Positions 6,198 to 14,631 of a DNA stretch of 16,108 bases are shown piece after piece. Source of the stretch: Lentisphaeria bacterium. GTDB taxonomy: Bacteria; Verrucomicrobiota; Lentisphaeria; Victivallales; UBA1829. The stretch is from positions 1 through 16,108 of the forward strand of contig JAFYBD010000169.1 in the NCBI GenBank assembly GCA_017540385.1, in the 5' to 3' direction. Within the stretch, counting starts at the first letter, position 1, and each line of letters opens with the position of its first letter. Under the pieces are notes generated by a model. The model had not been told where the DNA came from and ran no database searches. It was given only the letters and a program-made list of their open reading frames with translations. Position numbers and translations under genes: made by a program.

Positions 6198-7865
6198 TCA
6201 CTTCTCGTAATCCCGATACGTTTTCCCCTCGGAATCGACTGCCTTCGGGTCGGCTCCGGCTTTCAGAAGCGCCTCGACGACCGCGGTGTTTCCGGACCCT
6301 GCCGCGAACATGAGCGCGGTCTTGTTCTTCGCGCCGACGGAGTTCGGGCTCGCGCCGAGCTTGATGAGCGCGTTGACAACCTCGGGCGTGGTCTTCGTGC
6401 CGGAAGCGGCGTAAAGGATGGGCGTGAGCTTCACGAGCGGGTGTTTCACCTTCAAATCCACGGGCGTGGACGCGTCCTTGCACGCGAGGATGAGCCCGTC
6501 GAGGTTTTTGTCGACGAGGTGGAAGATGAGCGGAATCTGCTTGTTGACCTTGATCTGGTTCGGATTCGCGCCGAGCTTGATGAGCTTCGCGAAGGCGCGT
6601 TCGCGGTCGAGCGAGACGGCCGCGATGAGTCCCTCGGCGAGCAGGGGCGCGGTCTTCGCCTTGCGCGCCACGGCGGCCTTGTAGAGGCGTTCGATCTCGT
6701 CCGGGCGGTCCTGTTTCGCGGCGTCGACGATGGTTTCGCAGACCGGCAGGACGGCGCCTTTTTCCTTCAGAATCGCGGCGATCTCGTCGAATCCCCGCAT
6801 CTCCGCATGAACGAGCGGCGTGCAGGTCGTGGCGTCGGGTCGGTTCGGGTCGGCTCCGGCGTCGAGCACGAGCCGGACGGCCGCGGGGCGTTCGAGCCGG
6901 ACGGCGCGGATGAGCGGCGTTTCCCTGTTCGGATTGTCCTCGCCGGGGAGCGGATCGTCGACGTCGTCCATCGCGCCGAGGTGCTTGTTGATCTCGGATG
7001 CGTTGTTCGTGAGGACGGCGCGGTCGAACGACAGCGCGGGTTTGCCGGTGAACGGCGGCTTGCGGCTGTTTTTCCGGTCGGCGACGGCCTTTTCGGCGGC
7101 TTCGCGCGCCATTTCGACGCGGTAGGCCGCGAGCATCTTCACGGTCTGGTCTTCCTTATGCGTCCGCATGTATTCGTCGAGCACGGGCGAGTCGAACTGC
7201 ACCTGCTTGTAGGAGAGCATGAGCTCGATGGCGTCGGGCCGGTCCTGCTCGCAGAGGAACTGCACAGGGGGCTTGCCCTCGAATCCGGCGATGTTGCAGT
7301 TCGCGCCGGAGTCCATCAGGAGCTTGATGACGGCGAGCGAATCGCGTTTCTGCGACCCGGAGATCGCCGGGAGCATGCAGGCGTAGGCGAGGGGGGTGCA
7401 GACGCCCTTGATGGTCTGCTTCGCGTCGATCTTCCTGGCGGCGTTCTTCTGGAACTGCCGGAAATCCTTGTCCTGAAGCTGGAAGTCGAGGATGCTGCCG
7501 TACTGGATGAGGAGCTTGATGTGATCGAGCTTGCTCTCCGAGATCGCGTAGAAAATGACCGGGGTCTCGTAGTAGTTCAGGTGTTCGTCGAGGAACCGCG
7601 GCGAATGAGCGTAGTTTTCGAGGACCTGTTCCAGCAGCGAGGGCGCGCCGCGTCGGACTGCCGCGACGATCTGGGCGTAGGCGGCGTCGCCTGCCCGGAA
7701 GACGTATGGGATGTTCGTGACTGCCCCGGTGGAGAGTCCGCCGAGGTTGGCTCCGCCCAGCGTCGAGAGTCTGGGGGTCGACCTGGCGCAAAGCACGGCG
7801 GGCAGGACGGCGAGCGCCGTTCCCGCGAGGAGAGACAGGATGGATACGCGGATGCGTCCGCTCAT
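6198..7865 (-). CDS. Exported ankyrin-repeat protein
   Basis: The 555-residue protein begins MSGRIRVSILSLLAGTALAV, a typical Sec signal peptide (positive start, hydrophobic core to about residue 27). The Cys near its end is preceded by Val-Leu and does not make a good lipobox. The rest is a long run of ankyrin units, many degenerate. Clear ones are ETPVIFYAI, CTPLAYACM, ETPLIRAVRLERPAAVRLVL followed by DAGADPN, LTPILYAASG, and KTALMFAAGSGNTAVVEALL followed by KAGADPKAVD at the C-terminus. CAGGAG seven nt before the 7865 ATG decides the start. A longer frame to 8018 would run through the promoter region of both this gene and thrS. Ankyrin solenoids bind proteins; the partner is unknown. With a signal peptide it should work in the periplasm or outside. 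Confidence 0.8.
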   Translation of the reverse strand: MSGRIRVSILSLLAGTALAVLPAVLCARSTPRLSTLGGANLGGLSTGAVTNIPYVFRAGDAAYAQIVAAVRRGAPSLLEQVLENYAHSPRFLDEHLNYYETPVIFYAISESKLDHIKLLIQYGSILDFQLQDKDFRQFQKNAARKIDAKQTIKGVCTPLAYACMLPAISGSQKRDSLAVIKLLMDSGANCNIAGFEGKPPVQFLCEQDRPDAIELMLSYKQVQFDSPVLDEYMRTHKEDQTVKMLAAYRVEMAREAAEKAVADRKNSRKPPFTGKPALSFDRAVLTNNASEINKHLGAMDDVDDPLPGEDNPNRETPLIRAVRLERPAAVRLVLDAGADPNRPDATTCTPLVHAEMRGFDEIAAILKEKGAVLPVCETIVDAAKQDRPDEIERLYKAAVARKAKTAPLLAEGLIAAVSLDRERAFAKLIKLGANPNQIKVNKQIPLIFHLVDKNLDGLILACKDASTPVDLKVKHPLVKLTPILYAASGTKTTPEVVNALIKLGASPNSVGAKNKTALMFAAGSGNTAVVEALLKAGADPKAVDSEGKTYRDYEK

Positions 7866-7919
7866 GGGAAAACTCCTGAGGTAAAACCGGATCGGGGGGC
7901 CACGATTGACGAAACACTG

Positions 7920-7949
7920 ATAATATGCCCCGGAATTCGGAAAAATCAA
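7920..7949 (-). promoter_or_regulatory. Promoter of the ankyrin-repeat gene
   Basis: On the minus strand, TTGATT (7944-7949) and TATTAT (7920-7925) are 18 bp apart, about 55 nt before the ATG. The -35 hexamer equals that of the neighbouring ferritin promoter. It is divergent from the thrS promoter at 8013-8040. Confidence 0.55.
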
Positions 7950-8012
7950 GGAGGAAAAGGAGAAAGGACGGAGAAAAAACGGAATTTCATCGGATGCGCG
8001 GCGGGGCCGGGC

Positions 8013-8040
8013 TTGCAATTCCAGGTTATTCGTGTATATT
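8013..8040 (+). promoter_or_regulatory. thrS promoter
   Basis: TTGCAA (8013-8018), 16 bp, then TATATT (8035-8040), with CGTG right before the -10. This leaves a leader of only about 45 nt before the thrS ATG. That is too short for a T-box and shows no obvious tRNA-like fold. Confidence 0.55.
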
Positions 8041-8092
8041 AAAAGAACTCATGCTTTTTTTTCACTTAACATATTGACGAGGAAAGTCAAAA

Positions 8093-9820
8093 ATGGGAAA
8101 ATACCCGTTGGAAACCATTCGGCACAGCGCAGCCCACGTGATGGCGGCGGCCGTGCAGGAACTCTACCCGAACGTCAAGTTCGACATCGGTCCCGCCACC
8201 GAGGACGGCTTCTACTACGATTTCGACCTGGAAGCCCGTCTCACGGTTGACGACCTGGCGAAGATCGAGGCGAAAATGGAGGAGATCGCCCGCGCGCATC
8301 TCCCGTTCGAACGCAAGGTCATGACCCGCGAAGACGCCCACGCCTTCCTCGCCGGACGCGGCCAGAAGTACAAAGTCGAACGCCTCGCCGACATCCCCGA
8401 CGACAGCGAGATCACGTTCTATATCTGCGGCGACTTCACCGACCTCTGCCGCGGCCCCCACGTGTCGAACACCAACGAGATCGGCGCTTTCAAGCTGCTC
8501 TCCGTGGCCGGTTCGTACTACCGCGGCAACGAGAAGAACCCGATGCTCCAGCGCATCTACGGCACGGCGTTCGCGGACAAGAAGGAGCTGAAGGCCTATC
8601 TGCAGCGGATCGAGGAAGCCAAGAAGCGCGACCATCGCCGCCTCGGAAAGGAACTCGACCTCTTCAGCATCTCCGAAATGGTCGGCCCCGGCCTCGTGCT
8701 CTGGCACCCCAAAGGAGCCTACATCCGCAACGTCATCGAGACCTTCTGGCGCAAGGAACACCTCGCGCACGGTTACGATCTGCTCTACACGCCGCACATC
8801 GGACGCAGTCAGCTCTGGGAGACCAGCGGCCACCTCGGATTCTACAAGGAGAGCATGTACTCCCCGATGCAGATCGACGAGTTCGACTACTACGCCAAGC
8901 CCATGAACTGCCCGTTCCACATCGAAATCTACAAGAGCCGCGTGCGTTCCTACCGCGAACTCCCGTGCCGCTGGGCCGAACTCGGCACCGTGTACCGCTA
9001 CGAGAAGAGCGGCGTGCTCCACGGCCTCATGCGCGTCCGCGGCTTCACGCAGGACGATGCGCACATCATCTGCACGCCGGAACAGATCGAGAGCGAGATC
9101 ATGGAAGTCCTCAAGTTCTGCCTCTACATCTGGAAGACGTTCGGATTCCCGGAGATCAAGGCGTACCTCTCCACCCGTCCCGCCAAGGCGGTCGGCGATC
9201 CCGCCCGCTGGGAACAGGCCCAGAAGTCGCTGGTCCAGGCCATCCAGGGCTGCGGCCTCGAATACGAAGTCGACGAGGGCGGCGGCGCGTTCTACGGTCC
9301 GAAGATCGACCTCAAGATCAAGGACGCCATCGGACGCGAATGGCAGACCTCCACGATCCAGTTCGACTTCAACCTGCCGGAACGCTTCGGCATCACGTAC
9401 GTCGGCGCAGACGGCGCGCTGCATCAGCCCTACATGGTCCACCGCGCGCTCTTCGGCTCGCTGGAACGTTTCTTCGGCATCCTGGTCGAGCACTACGCCG
9501 GCGCTTTCCCGCTCTGGCTGGCTCCGACCCAGGTGTGCGTGATCCCGATCACCGAGAAGCAGCACGAATACGCGCAGAAGGTCTCCGACGCGCTCCGCAA
9601 GGCCGGATTCCAGGTCCTCTGCGACGTCCGTTCCGAGAGCATGGGCGCGAAGATCAAGGACGCCCGACTCCAGCGCATCCCGTTCATGGCCGTCATCGGC
9701 GAGAAGGAACAGACCGAAGGCACGATGGCGGTCCGTTCCCGCCGCGAAGACCAGCTCGGCGCGATGGATTTGGAAACTTTCATCAAAAAATTACAGTCGG
9801 AACTTGAAAATCGTCTTTGA
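8093..9820 (+). CDS. thrS: Threonine--tRNA ligase lacking the TGS domain
   Basis: This class II synthetase charges tRNA-Thr. It has 575 residues against 642 in E. coli, and its N-terminus begins directly in the editing domain. Editing motif HSAAH (11-15) and CRGPH (119-123) clear mischarged Ser-tRNA. The catalytic core has zinc ligands C273 (in MNCPFH), H324 (in DDAH) and H450 (in HRALFGSLERF). Each is exactly 61 positions below E. coli C334, H385 and H511. The loss is therefore the TGS domain alone, with no other gap in between. Motif 2 is YRYEKSGVLHGLMRVRGFTQ (301-320). An in-frame TGA at 8075-8077 and GAGGAAA at 8079-8085 fix the start, so the domain is not hidden upstream. The anticodon-binding domain is complete to the C-terminus. 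It heads the translation cluster. Confidence 0.95.
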   Translation: MGKYPLETIRHSAAHVMAAAVQELYPNVKFDIGPATEDGFYYDFDLEARLTVDDLAKIEAKMEEIARAHLPFERKVMTREDAHAFLAGRGQKYKVERLADIPDDSEITFYICGDFTDLCRGPHVSNTNEIGAFKLLSVAGSYYRGNEKNPMLQRIYGTAFADKKELKAYLQRIEEAKKRDHRRLGKELDLFSISEMVGPGLVLWHPKGAYIRNVIETFWRKEHLAHGYDLLYTPHIGRSQLWETSGHLGFYKESMYSPMQIDEFDYYAKPMNCPFHIEIYKSRVRSYRELPCRWAELGTVYRYEKSGVLHGLMRVRGFTQDDAHIICTPEQIESEIMEVLKFCLYIWKTFGFPEIKAYLSTRPAKAVGDPARWEQAQKSLVQAIQGCGLEYEVDEGGGAFYGPKIDLKIKDAIGREWQTSTIQFDFNLPERFGITYVGADGALHQPYMVHRALFGSLERFFGILVEHYAGAFPLWLAPTQVCVIPITEKQHEYAQKVSDALRKAGFQVLCDVRSESMGAKIKDARLQRIPFMAVIGEKEQTEGTMAVRSRREDQLGAMDLETFIKKLQSELENRL

Positions 9821-9833
9821 CGTGATATAGTAT
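9804..9833 (+). promoter_or_regulatory. infC promoter inside the end of thrS
   Basis: TTGAAA (9804-9809), 16 bp, then an extended -10 (TGA before TATAGT at 9826-9831). The TTTGACGTG block between them includes the thrS stop codon. The same block and -10 occur before the isomerase operon at 711-728. This promoter would let infC-rpmI-rplT be made without thrS. Confidence 0.6.
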
Positions 9834-9843
9834 TAGTTTAGAC

Positions 9844-9865
9844 GCTTTCGCAAAATTGCGGAAGC
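9844..9865 (+). promoter_or_regulatory. Hairpin in the infC leader
   Basis: GCTTTCGC and GCGGAAGC form an 8-bp stem with one wobble around AAAATT. No T-run follows, so it is not a terminator. It lies 20 nt before the SD of infC. A role in control by IF3 or L20 is possible but not shown. Confidence 0.45.
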
Positions 9866-9885
9866 ACCTCGAAACCATCTTACAT

Positions 9886-9899
9886 GGAGGGCGTTTATT
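9886..9899 (+). promoter_or_regulatory. SD and ATT start codon of infC
   Basis: GGAGGG at 9886-9891 is followed 5 nt later by ATT at 9897. No ATG is in frame between here and the conserved IF3 core. Reading from this ATT gives MIAKLLKSND, in line with usual IF3 N-termini. The nearest alternative, GTG at 9954, has no SD and would delete about 19 residues. Confidence 0.75.
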
Positions 9900-10412
9900 A
9901 TCGCCAAGTTATTAAAAAGCAATGACCGTGCTTATTCCGACAAGTCGCTGCTCGTGATTGGAGCCGACGGGGAACAGCTGGGCGTTATGAAGCTTGCCGC
10001 CGCATGTCAGGCGGCGCAGGCGGCGCGTCTGGACCTGGTCCTGGTTTCGGAAAACAGCAATCCGCCCGTTTGCCGCATCATGGACTTCGGGAAGCTCCTG
10101 TACGAACAGAAGAAGAAACTGAAGGAGCAGAAGAAGAACCAGCAGGCCCAGAAGGTCAAGGAGATCAAATTCCGTCTTCACATCGACACGCACGACTACG
10201 AGGTGAAGATCAACCACGCGAAGGAATTTCTGGGCGAAGGCAACAAGCTGCGGGTCACGGTCACCTTCAAGGGACGCGAGCTCTCGCACCCCGAAATGGG
10301 TTTCGAGCTGGTTTCCAGGATCACGGAAGATCTCGCAGACGCCGCCGTCGTCGACGCTCCGGCGAAACTGCTTGGTAAAAACATCAACATGTCCTTCAAT
10401 CCGAAGGGCTGA
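9897..10412 (+). CDS. infC: Translation initiation factor IF-3, probable ATT start
   Basis: IF3 binds the 30S subunit, keeps it apart from 50S and checks the initiator tRNA-start codon pairing. The 171 residues from the ATT are the usual length. The N-domain shows GADGEQLGV (22-30) and PPVCRIMDFGKLLYEQ (56-71). A Lys-rich linker follows (72-87). The C-domain has EIKFR (89-93), FKGRE (124-128) and FNPKG at the end. In E. coli the rare AUU start of infC makes the mRNA a target of IF3's own discrimination, so the protein limits its own synthesis. The same loop is likely here. It is followed by rpmI and rplT, the conserved order. Confidence 0.95.
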   Translation: MIAKLLKSNDRAYSDKSLLVIGADGEQLGVMKLAAACQAAQAARLDLVLVSENSNPPVCRIMDFGKLLYEQKKKLKEQKKNQQAQKVKEIKFRLHIDTHDYEVKINHAKEFLGEGNKLRVTVTFKGRELSHPEMGFELVSRITEDLADAAVVDAPAKLLGKNINMSFNPKG

Positions 10413-10484
10413 AAACCGCCGGGTACGGCTGATGGCGTCTGCCTGCCCGGATGTGAATCACTTCCAACATAAGGAGAAGAAACG

Positions 10485-10682
10485 ATGCCGAAAATGAAGA
10501 CTCGCAAGAGTATCGCCAAGCGCGTGAAACGCACCGCCTCCGGCGGCTACAAGTTCACGAAGCCGGGCCGCCGCCACCTCATGACGAACAAATCCGGGAA
10601 GAACAAGCGCCAGAAACGCAATGCCGGCCTGATGTCTTCCGCCCATGCACAGAGAATCAAAAAGGCCCTGCCGTACGGCTGA
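10485..10682 (+). CDS. rpmI: Large ribosomal subunit protein bL35
   Basis: The 65-residue basic protein is of full family length. It starts MPKMKTRKSIAKRVKRT, contains GRRHLMTNKS and ends with KKALPYG, all typical of bL35. AAGGAG at 10471-10476 precedes the ATG. It lies 72 nt after infC and 21 nt before rplT, and is presumably cotranscribed with both. In many bacteria L20 represses this operon by binding its leader; no such site can be assigned from sequence alone in the 10413-10484 spacer. Confidence 0.95.
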   Translation: MPKMKTRKSIAKRVKRTASGGYKFTKPGRRHLMTNKSGKNKRQKRNAGLMSSAHAQRIKKALPYG

Positions 10683-10703
10683 GCTTGAGAAGGAGTATCA
10701 ATC

Positions 10704-11054
10704 ATGAGAGTTACGTGCGCAGTTTATTCGAGAAAACGCCGCAAACGCGTCCTGGAACGTGCAAAAGGCTTCTACGGTGCCAGCTCCAAGCGCATCCGTA
10801 CCGCATACGATGCAGTGGACAAGGCGAACGTCCACGCCTATGAAGGCCGCAAGCAGAAAAAGCGCCAGTACCGCCGCCTCTGGACGGTCCGTATCAACGC
10901 CGCCTGCCGCGCCCAGGGCCTGACCTACAGCAAGTTCATCGACGGTCTCAAGAAGGCCAACATCGACCTCAACCGCAAAGTCCTCGCCGACCTCGCGGTC
11001 AAGGATCCCGCAGCGTTTACGGCCCTGCTTGAAAAGGCAAAGGCCGCCTGCTGA
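10704..11054 (+). CDS. rplT: Large ribosomal subunit protein bL20
   Basis: The 116-residue protein is full length for bL20, an early assembly protein that binds 23S rRNA. The basic N-terminal extension (RKRRKRVLERAKGFYGASS) and the YRRLWTVRINAACRAQGLTYSKFI-type core, split across residues 56-79, are clear. AAGGAG (10690-10695) gives an 8-nt spacing to the ATG. It is followed by a terminator-like hairpin before pheS. Confidence 0.95.
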   Translation: MRVTCAVYSRKRRKRVLERAKGFYGASSKRIRTAYDAVDKANVHAYEGRKQKKRQYRRLWTVRINAACRAQGLTYSKFIDGLKKANIDLNRKVLADLAVKDPAAFTALLEKAKAAC

Positions 11055-11110
11055 CGAACTTGACTGGACGCTTCCACCCGGGGGCGTCCTCTCGACAGAC
11101 TATCTCATTC

Positions 11111-11151
11111 GCGGGCTGCCGCCACCCCGGCAGACCCGCGTTTTCTTTTTT
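11111..11151 (+). terminator. Terminator/attenuator between rplT and pheS
   Basis: GCGGGCTGCC (11111-11120) pairs with GGCAG-A-CCCGC (11129-11139), a 10-bp stem with one bulged A. It is followed by TTTTCTTTTTT and then immediately the pheS SD (AAGGAG, 11154-11159). A weaker upstream hairpin (GGACGC 11066-11071 with GCGTCC 11084-11089) holds CCGGGG (11078-11083), which could pair with CCCCGG in the loop and 3' arm of the terminator. That would be an antiterminator, in keeping with the attenuation control of pheST in E. coli. No Phe-rich leader peptide is seen. Confidence 0.75.
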
Positions 11152-11165
11152 CAAGGAGTTAAACC

Positions 11166-12188
11166 ATGCTGGAAGAACTGCTGCAACAGCTTCAGGCCAT
11201 CGCCGGCGACGCGAAGACCGCCCTGGCCGCCGCGGCCACGCCCGCTGACATCGAAGCCGTCAAGAACCGCACGCTGGGGCGCAACGGAGCCGTCACCGCC
11301 CTGAGCCCGATGATGGGCAAACTGCCGAACGAAGACAAACGCGCGGCAGGTATGGCGTTCAACGAGGCCAAACAGGCCATCCAGGCCGCCCTGAACGAGG
11401 CATCAGCCAGGATCAACGCCAAGGCAGCCGAAGAAGCGCCCGCCGTCGACGTGACCCTCCCGGGCCGCCAGTGGCCGTTCGGTCGCAGACATCCCATCAG
11501 CCAGACCATCGACGCCTGCTGCTCGATCTTCCGCCGGATGGGCTTCATCGCCGTCACCGGTCCCGAGATCGAGACCGTCTGGCACAATTTCGATGCCCTG
11601 AACGCCCCGTTGAACCACCCCTCGCGCGACCCGCAGGACACGTTCTACCTGCCCGACGGACGCCTCCTCCGCACGCAGACCTCCGCGGTCCAGATCCGCA
11701 CCATGCTCGGTTCGAAGCCTCCGGTCCGCATCGTTTCCCCGGGCCGCTGCTTCCGCCGCGACACCCCGGACGCGACCCACGGCGTGCACTTCCACCAGCT
11801 CGAGGGCCTCTACATCGACAGGGACGTCTCGCTGGCCGACCTGAAGAGCACGATCCTCAAGTTCGCGAAGGAGTATTTCGGCACGGACGTGAAGATCCGC
11901 ATGCGGCCCCACTTCTTCCCGTTCACGGAGCCCAGCGTGGAGTGCGATTTCAGCTGCGTCATGTGCGGCGGCAAAGGCTGCCGCGTGTGCAAGAATTCCG
12001 GCTGGCTCGAGATCATGGGCGCCGGCATGGTGAATCCCGCCGTGCTCCGCAACGTCGGCTACAATCCCGACGAGGTCCAGGGCTTCGCCTTCGGATTCGG
12101 CCTCGAACGCCTCACCATGCTGAAGCACCGCATCAACGACCTCCGCATCTTCTCCGACAACGATCTGCGGTTCCTCAAACAGTTCTGA
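11166..12188 (+). CDS. pheS: Phenylalanine--tRNA ligase alpha subunit
   Basis: The 340-residue catalytic subunit of the alpha2-beta2 enzyme charges tRNA-Phe. The N-terminal coiled coil occupies about 1-90. Class II motif 1 begins at HPISQT (109-114). Motif 2 spans GRCFRRDTPDATHGVHFHQL (193-212), and motif 3 is GFGLERLTML (310-319). A C-x2-C-x4-C-x2-C cluster at C264, C267, C272 and C275 is found in many bacterial PheS and may hold zinc. AAGGAG at 11154-11159 sets the start. It is 15 nt before pheT and clearly in one unit with it. Confidence 0.95.
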   Translation: MLEELLQQLQAIAGDAKTALAAAATPADIEAVKNRTLGRNGAVTALSPMMGKLPNEDKRAAGMAFNEAKQAIQAALNEASARINAKAAEEAPAVDVTLPGRQWPFGRRHPISQTIDACCSIFRRMGFIAVTGPEIETVWHNFDALNAPLNHPSRDPQDTFYLPDGRLLRTQTSAVQIRTMLGSKPPVRIVSPGRCFRRDTPDATHGVHFHQLEGLYIDRDVSLADLKSTILKFAKEYFGTDVKIRMRPHFFPFTEPSVECDFSCVMCGGKGCRVCKNSGWLEIMGAGMVNPAVLRNVGYNPDEVQGFAFGFGLERLTMLKHRINDLRIFSDNDLRFLKQF

Positions 12189-12203
12189 GAAAGGAAGACC
12201 GAC

Positions 12204-14606
12204 ATGAAACTTTCCCTGTTTAGACTGAAACACTACATCGACATCAGCCTTTCCCCGGAAGAACTCGCCAACGCGCTTACCATGGCCGGACTTGAGGTCG
12301 AGGAGATCGAGACCATCGGCAAGATTCCGGACGGCGTGATCGTCGCCAAGATCATTTCCCGCCGCAAACACGAGAACTCCGACCACCTCTCCATCTGCGA
12401 AGTCTTCACCGGTTCCGAAACCCTTCAGATCGTCTGCGGCGCGCCGAACTGCGACACCGGAAACATCGTCCCGCTGGCCACCATCGGCACGGTCTTCCGC
12501 GACGGCGAAGGCGGCACGTTCACGATCAAGAAGGGCAAGATCCGCGGTGCGGAATCCTTCGGCATGATGTGCTCCGCCAAGGAACTCGGCCTCAGCGAGG
12601 ATCACAAAGGCCTCATGCTGCTCCCCGGCACGTTCGAGATCGGCAAGCCGCTTCAGGACTACGTCCCCACCGACACAGTTTACACGCTCGAGATCACCCC
12701 GAACCGGCCCGACTGGCTCTCCTACTGGGGCGTCGCGCGCGACATCGCCGCGCTCGTCGGCGGCGAACTCAAGTTCCCCGCGCCCGAAAACGTCCCGACC
12801 GAACTCGCAGGCGACTGGAACAACCTGGTCACGGTCGAGGCTCCGGACCTCTGCCCGCTCTACACCGCTCGCGTGATCCGCGGCGTGAAGGTCGGCGAAA
12901 GCCCGGCCTGGCTGAAGGGTTCCCTGGCCGCCATCGGCATCCGCCCCATCAACAACATCGTCGACATCACGAACTTCGTGATGATGGAGCTGGGCGAACC
13001 CCTGCACGTCTTCGACATGCGGTTCCTGAAGGGCGACCGCATCGTCGTCCGCCGCGCCGCGGACGGCGAAGCCATCACCGCGCTGGACGGCAAGACCTAC
13101 GACCTGACCTCCAACGACCTCGTGATCGCCGACACCGAGAAGCCCGTCGCCATCGCCGGCGTCATGGGCGGCGAATACTCCGGCGTCGTGAACGACACGA
13201 CCGACGTGGTCCTGGAGAGCGCGTGGTTCGATCCCGCATCCGTCCGCGCCACCTCGCGCCGTCTCGGCCTCAGCTCCGAGGCTTCCTACCGCTTCGAACG
13301 CGGCGCCGACCGCGCCATGATCGTCCCGGCCAGCAACCGCGCCGCCCAGCTGATCCTGGAGCTCGCGGGCGGACGCCTCGTCTCCAACCTCGTTTCCGTG
13401 GCCGAACCCGCTCCGGCCGCGCGCATCATCGACATGAAATACGACCGCGTGCGCAGTCTGCTCGGCATGGACGTCGGCAACCGCCGCATCGACGAGATCC
13501 TCCATTCGCTCGGATTCGACACCGTCCGCCAGTCCGAGACCGGCGCGTCGTTCAGCGTGCCCACCTGGCGCGAGCTGGACGTGATGGGCTCCGCCGACCT
13601 CGCCGAGGAAGTCGCCCGCATCCACGGCCTCGACAAGCTCCCCGACGTCCCCATCAAGGCCACGCAGTCCGACATCTCCCGCGACGACATCCTGAAGCTC
13701 ACGCATCTGCGAGAGGAATTCGTCGCCGTCGGTCTCTGCGAGATCGTCAGCAACAGCATGATGAGCGAAGCCTCCGCCATCCGCGGAGGCATCTTCGAGC
13801 CCGCCGACCTGATCCGCCCCAGCAACCCGATCAGCCTCGACCTGGCCGTCATGCGTCCCTCGCTGCTCCCCTGCCTGCTCGACGCCGTCCGCTACAACAT
13901 CGCGCGCAAGAACTACGACCTCGGATTCTTCGAGATCGGGCACGTCTTCTGCGCCAACCAGGAGAAATACCCCGAGGAGCGCGACGAGATCGGCATCGCC
14001 ATCACCGGCTGCGCCCATCCCGAACGCTATTCCAAGGAACGCTCCGCCCAGTATGACTTCTTCGACCTGAAGGGCATCCTGGAATCCGTCCTGAACGTGC
14101 GTCGCATCGCTTCGTTCTCCTTCGTCCCCGCGAAAGATCCCCGGTTCGCCCCCACCTGCTGCGCCGAACTCATCATCGACGGCAAGAAGGCCGGCATCCT
14201 CGGTCAGGCCGCGCCCGAGCTCACCAAGGGCATGCGCCTGAACACCCCGCTCTTCATCGCCCTGATCCAGCTCGACGCCATCTTCGGAGCCCGCGAGAAG
14301 TCGCTGTACTACTCCCCGATCTCCCAGTTCCCGAGCGTCTCCCGCGACATCGCGTTCATCGCTCCGGCGAAACTGCAGAATCAGGACGTCATCGACTTCA
14401 TCCGCAAGCAGCACCTGCCCTTCCTCGAATCCGTCTCCATCTTCGACGTCTTCGAGGGCAAGGCCATCGGCGAAGGCAGGAAGAGCCTCGCCTACTCGCT
14501 CGTGTTCCGTTCCCCCGACCGGACCCTCACGGACGAAGAGGTGAACGTCGCCTACGAGAAGATCAGAAAGGCTCTCGCCGACGGACTCAAAGTCGAACTG
14601 CGCTAA
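12204..14606 (+). CDS. pheT: Phenylalanine--tRNA ligase beta subunit
   Basis: The 800-residue beta subunit binds the tRNA and edits Tyr-tRNA-Phe. It is full length for bacteria. The order is as expected: an N-terminal PheRS-specific region, an EMAP-like tRNA-binding OB domain (about 40-150), then the B3/B4 editing domain including RPINNIVDITNFVMMELGEP (248-267). The B5 and class II-like core follow, with RLGLSSEASYRFERGAD in the middle. The C-terminal anticodon-binding FDX-ACB domain starts at SQFPSVSRDIAF and runs to the end. AAAGGAAG before the ATG serves as SD. It is the last gene of the translation cluster. A perfect 6-bp hairpin (GCAGGC-GGCG-GCCTGC, 14607-14622) begins right after the stop but lacks a T-run. 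Confidence 0.95.
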   Translation: MKLSLFRLKHYIDISLSPEELANALTMAGLEVEEIETIGKIPDGVIVAKIISRRKHENSDHLSICEVFTGSETLQIVCGAPNCDTGNIVPLATIGTVFRDGEGGTFTIKKGKIRGAESFGMMCSAKELGLSEDHKGLMLLPGTFEIGKPLQDYVPTDTVYTLEITPNRPDWLSYWGVARDIAALVGGELKFPAPENVPTELAGDWNNLVTVEAPDLCPLYTARVIRGVKVGESPAWLKGSLAAIGIRPINNIVDITNFVMMELGEPLHVFDMRFLKGDRIVVRRAADGEAITALDGKTYDLTSNDLVIADTEKPVAIAGVMGGEYSGVVNDTTDVVLESAWFDPASVRATSRRLGLSSEASYRFERGADRAMIVPASNRAAQLILELAGGRLVSNLVSVAEPAPAARIIDMKYDRVRSLLGMDVGNRRIDEILHSLGFDTVRQSETGASFSVPTWRELDVMGSADLAEEVARIHGLDKLPDVPIKATQSDISRDDILKLTHLREEFVAVGLCEIVSNSMMSEASAIRGGIFEPADLIRPSNPISLDLAVMRPSLLPCLLDAVRYNIARKNYDLGFFEIGHVFCANQEKYPEERDEIGIAITGCAHPERYSKERSAQYDFFDLKGILESVLNVRRIASFSFVPAKDPRFAPTCCAELIIDGKKAGILGQAAPELTKGMRLNTPLFIALIQLDAIFGAREKSLYYSPISQFPSVSRDIAFIAPAKLQNQDVIDFIRKQHLPFLESVSIFDVFEGKAIGEGRKSLAYSLVFRSPDRTLTDEEVNVAYEKIRKALADGLKVELR

Positions 14607-14631
14607 GCAGGCGGCGGCCTGCACTGCGGTA

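Noticed and set aside
6165..8042. 625-codon open frame on the plus strand opposite the ankyrin gene
   Set aside because: The translation is Arg/Val/Asp/Glu-rich with no family resemblance. The minus strand has a signal peptide, ankyrin repeats, SD and promoter.
8041..8092. T-box or other riboswitch in the thrS leader
   Set aside because: The leader is only about 50 nt and has no T-box sequence or specifier stem.
11403..14624. 1073-codon open frame on the minus strand across pheS and pheT
   Set aside because: It is antisense to two unmistakable genes, has low-complexity Asp/Glu/Val/Gly/Ala/Arg composition and no SD. Long antisense frames arise from the GC-biased third positions here. The same holds for those opposite the isomerase, binding protein, thrS and permease genes.
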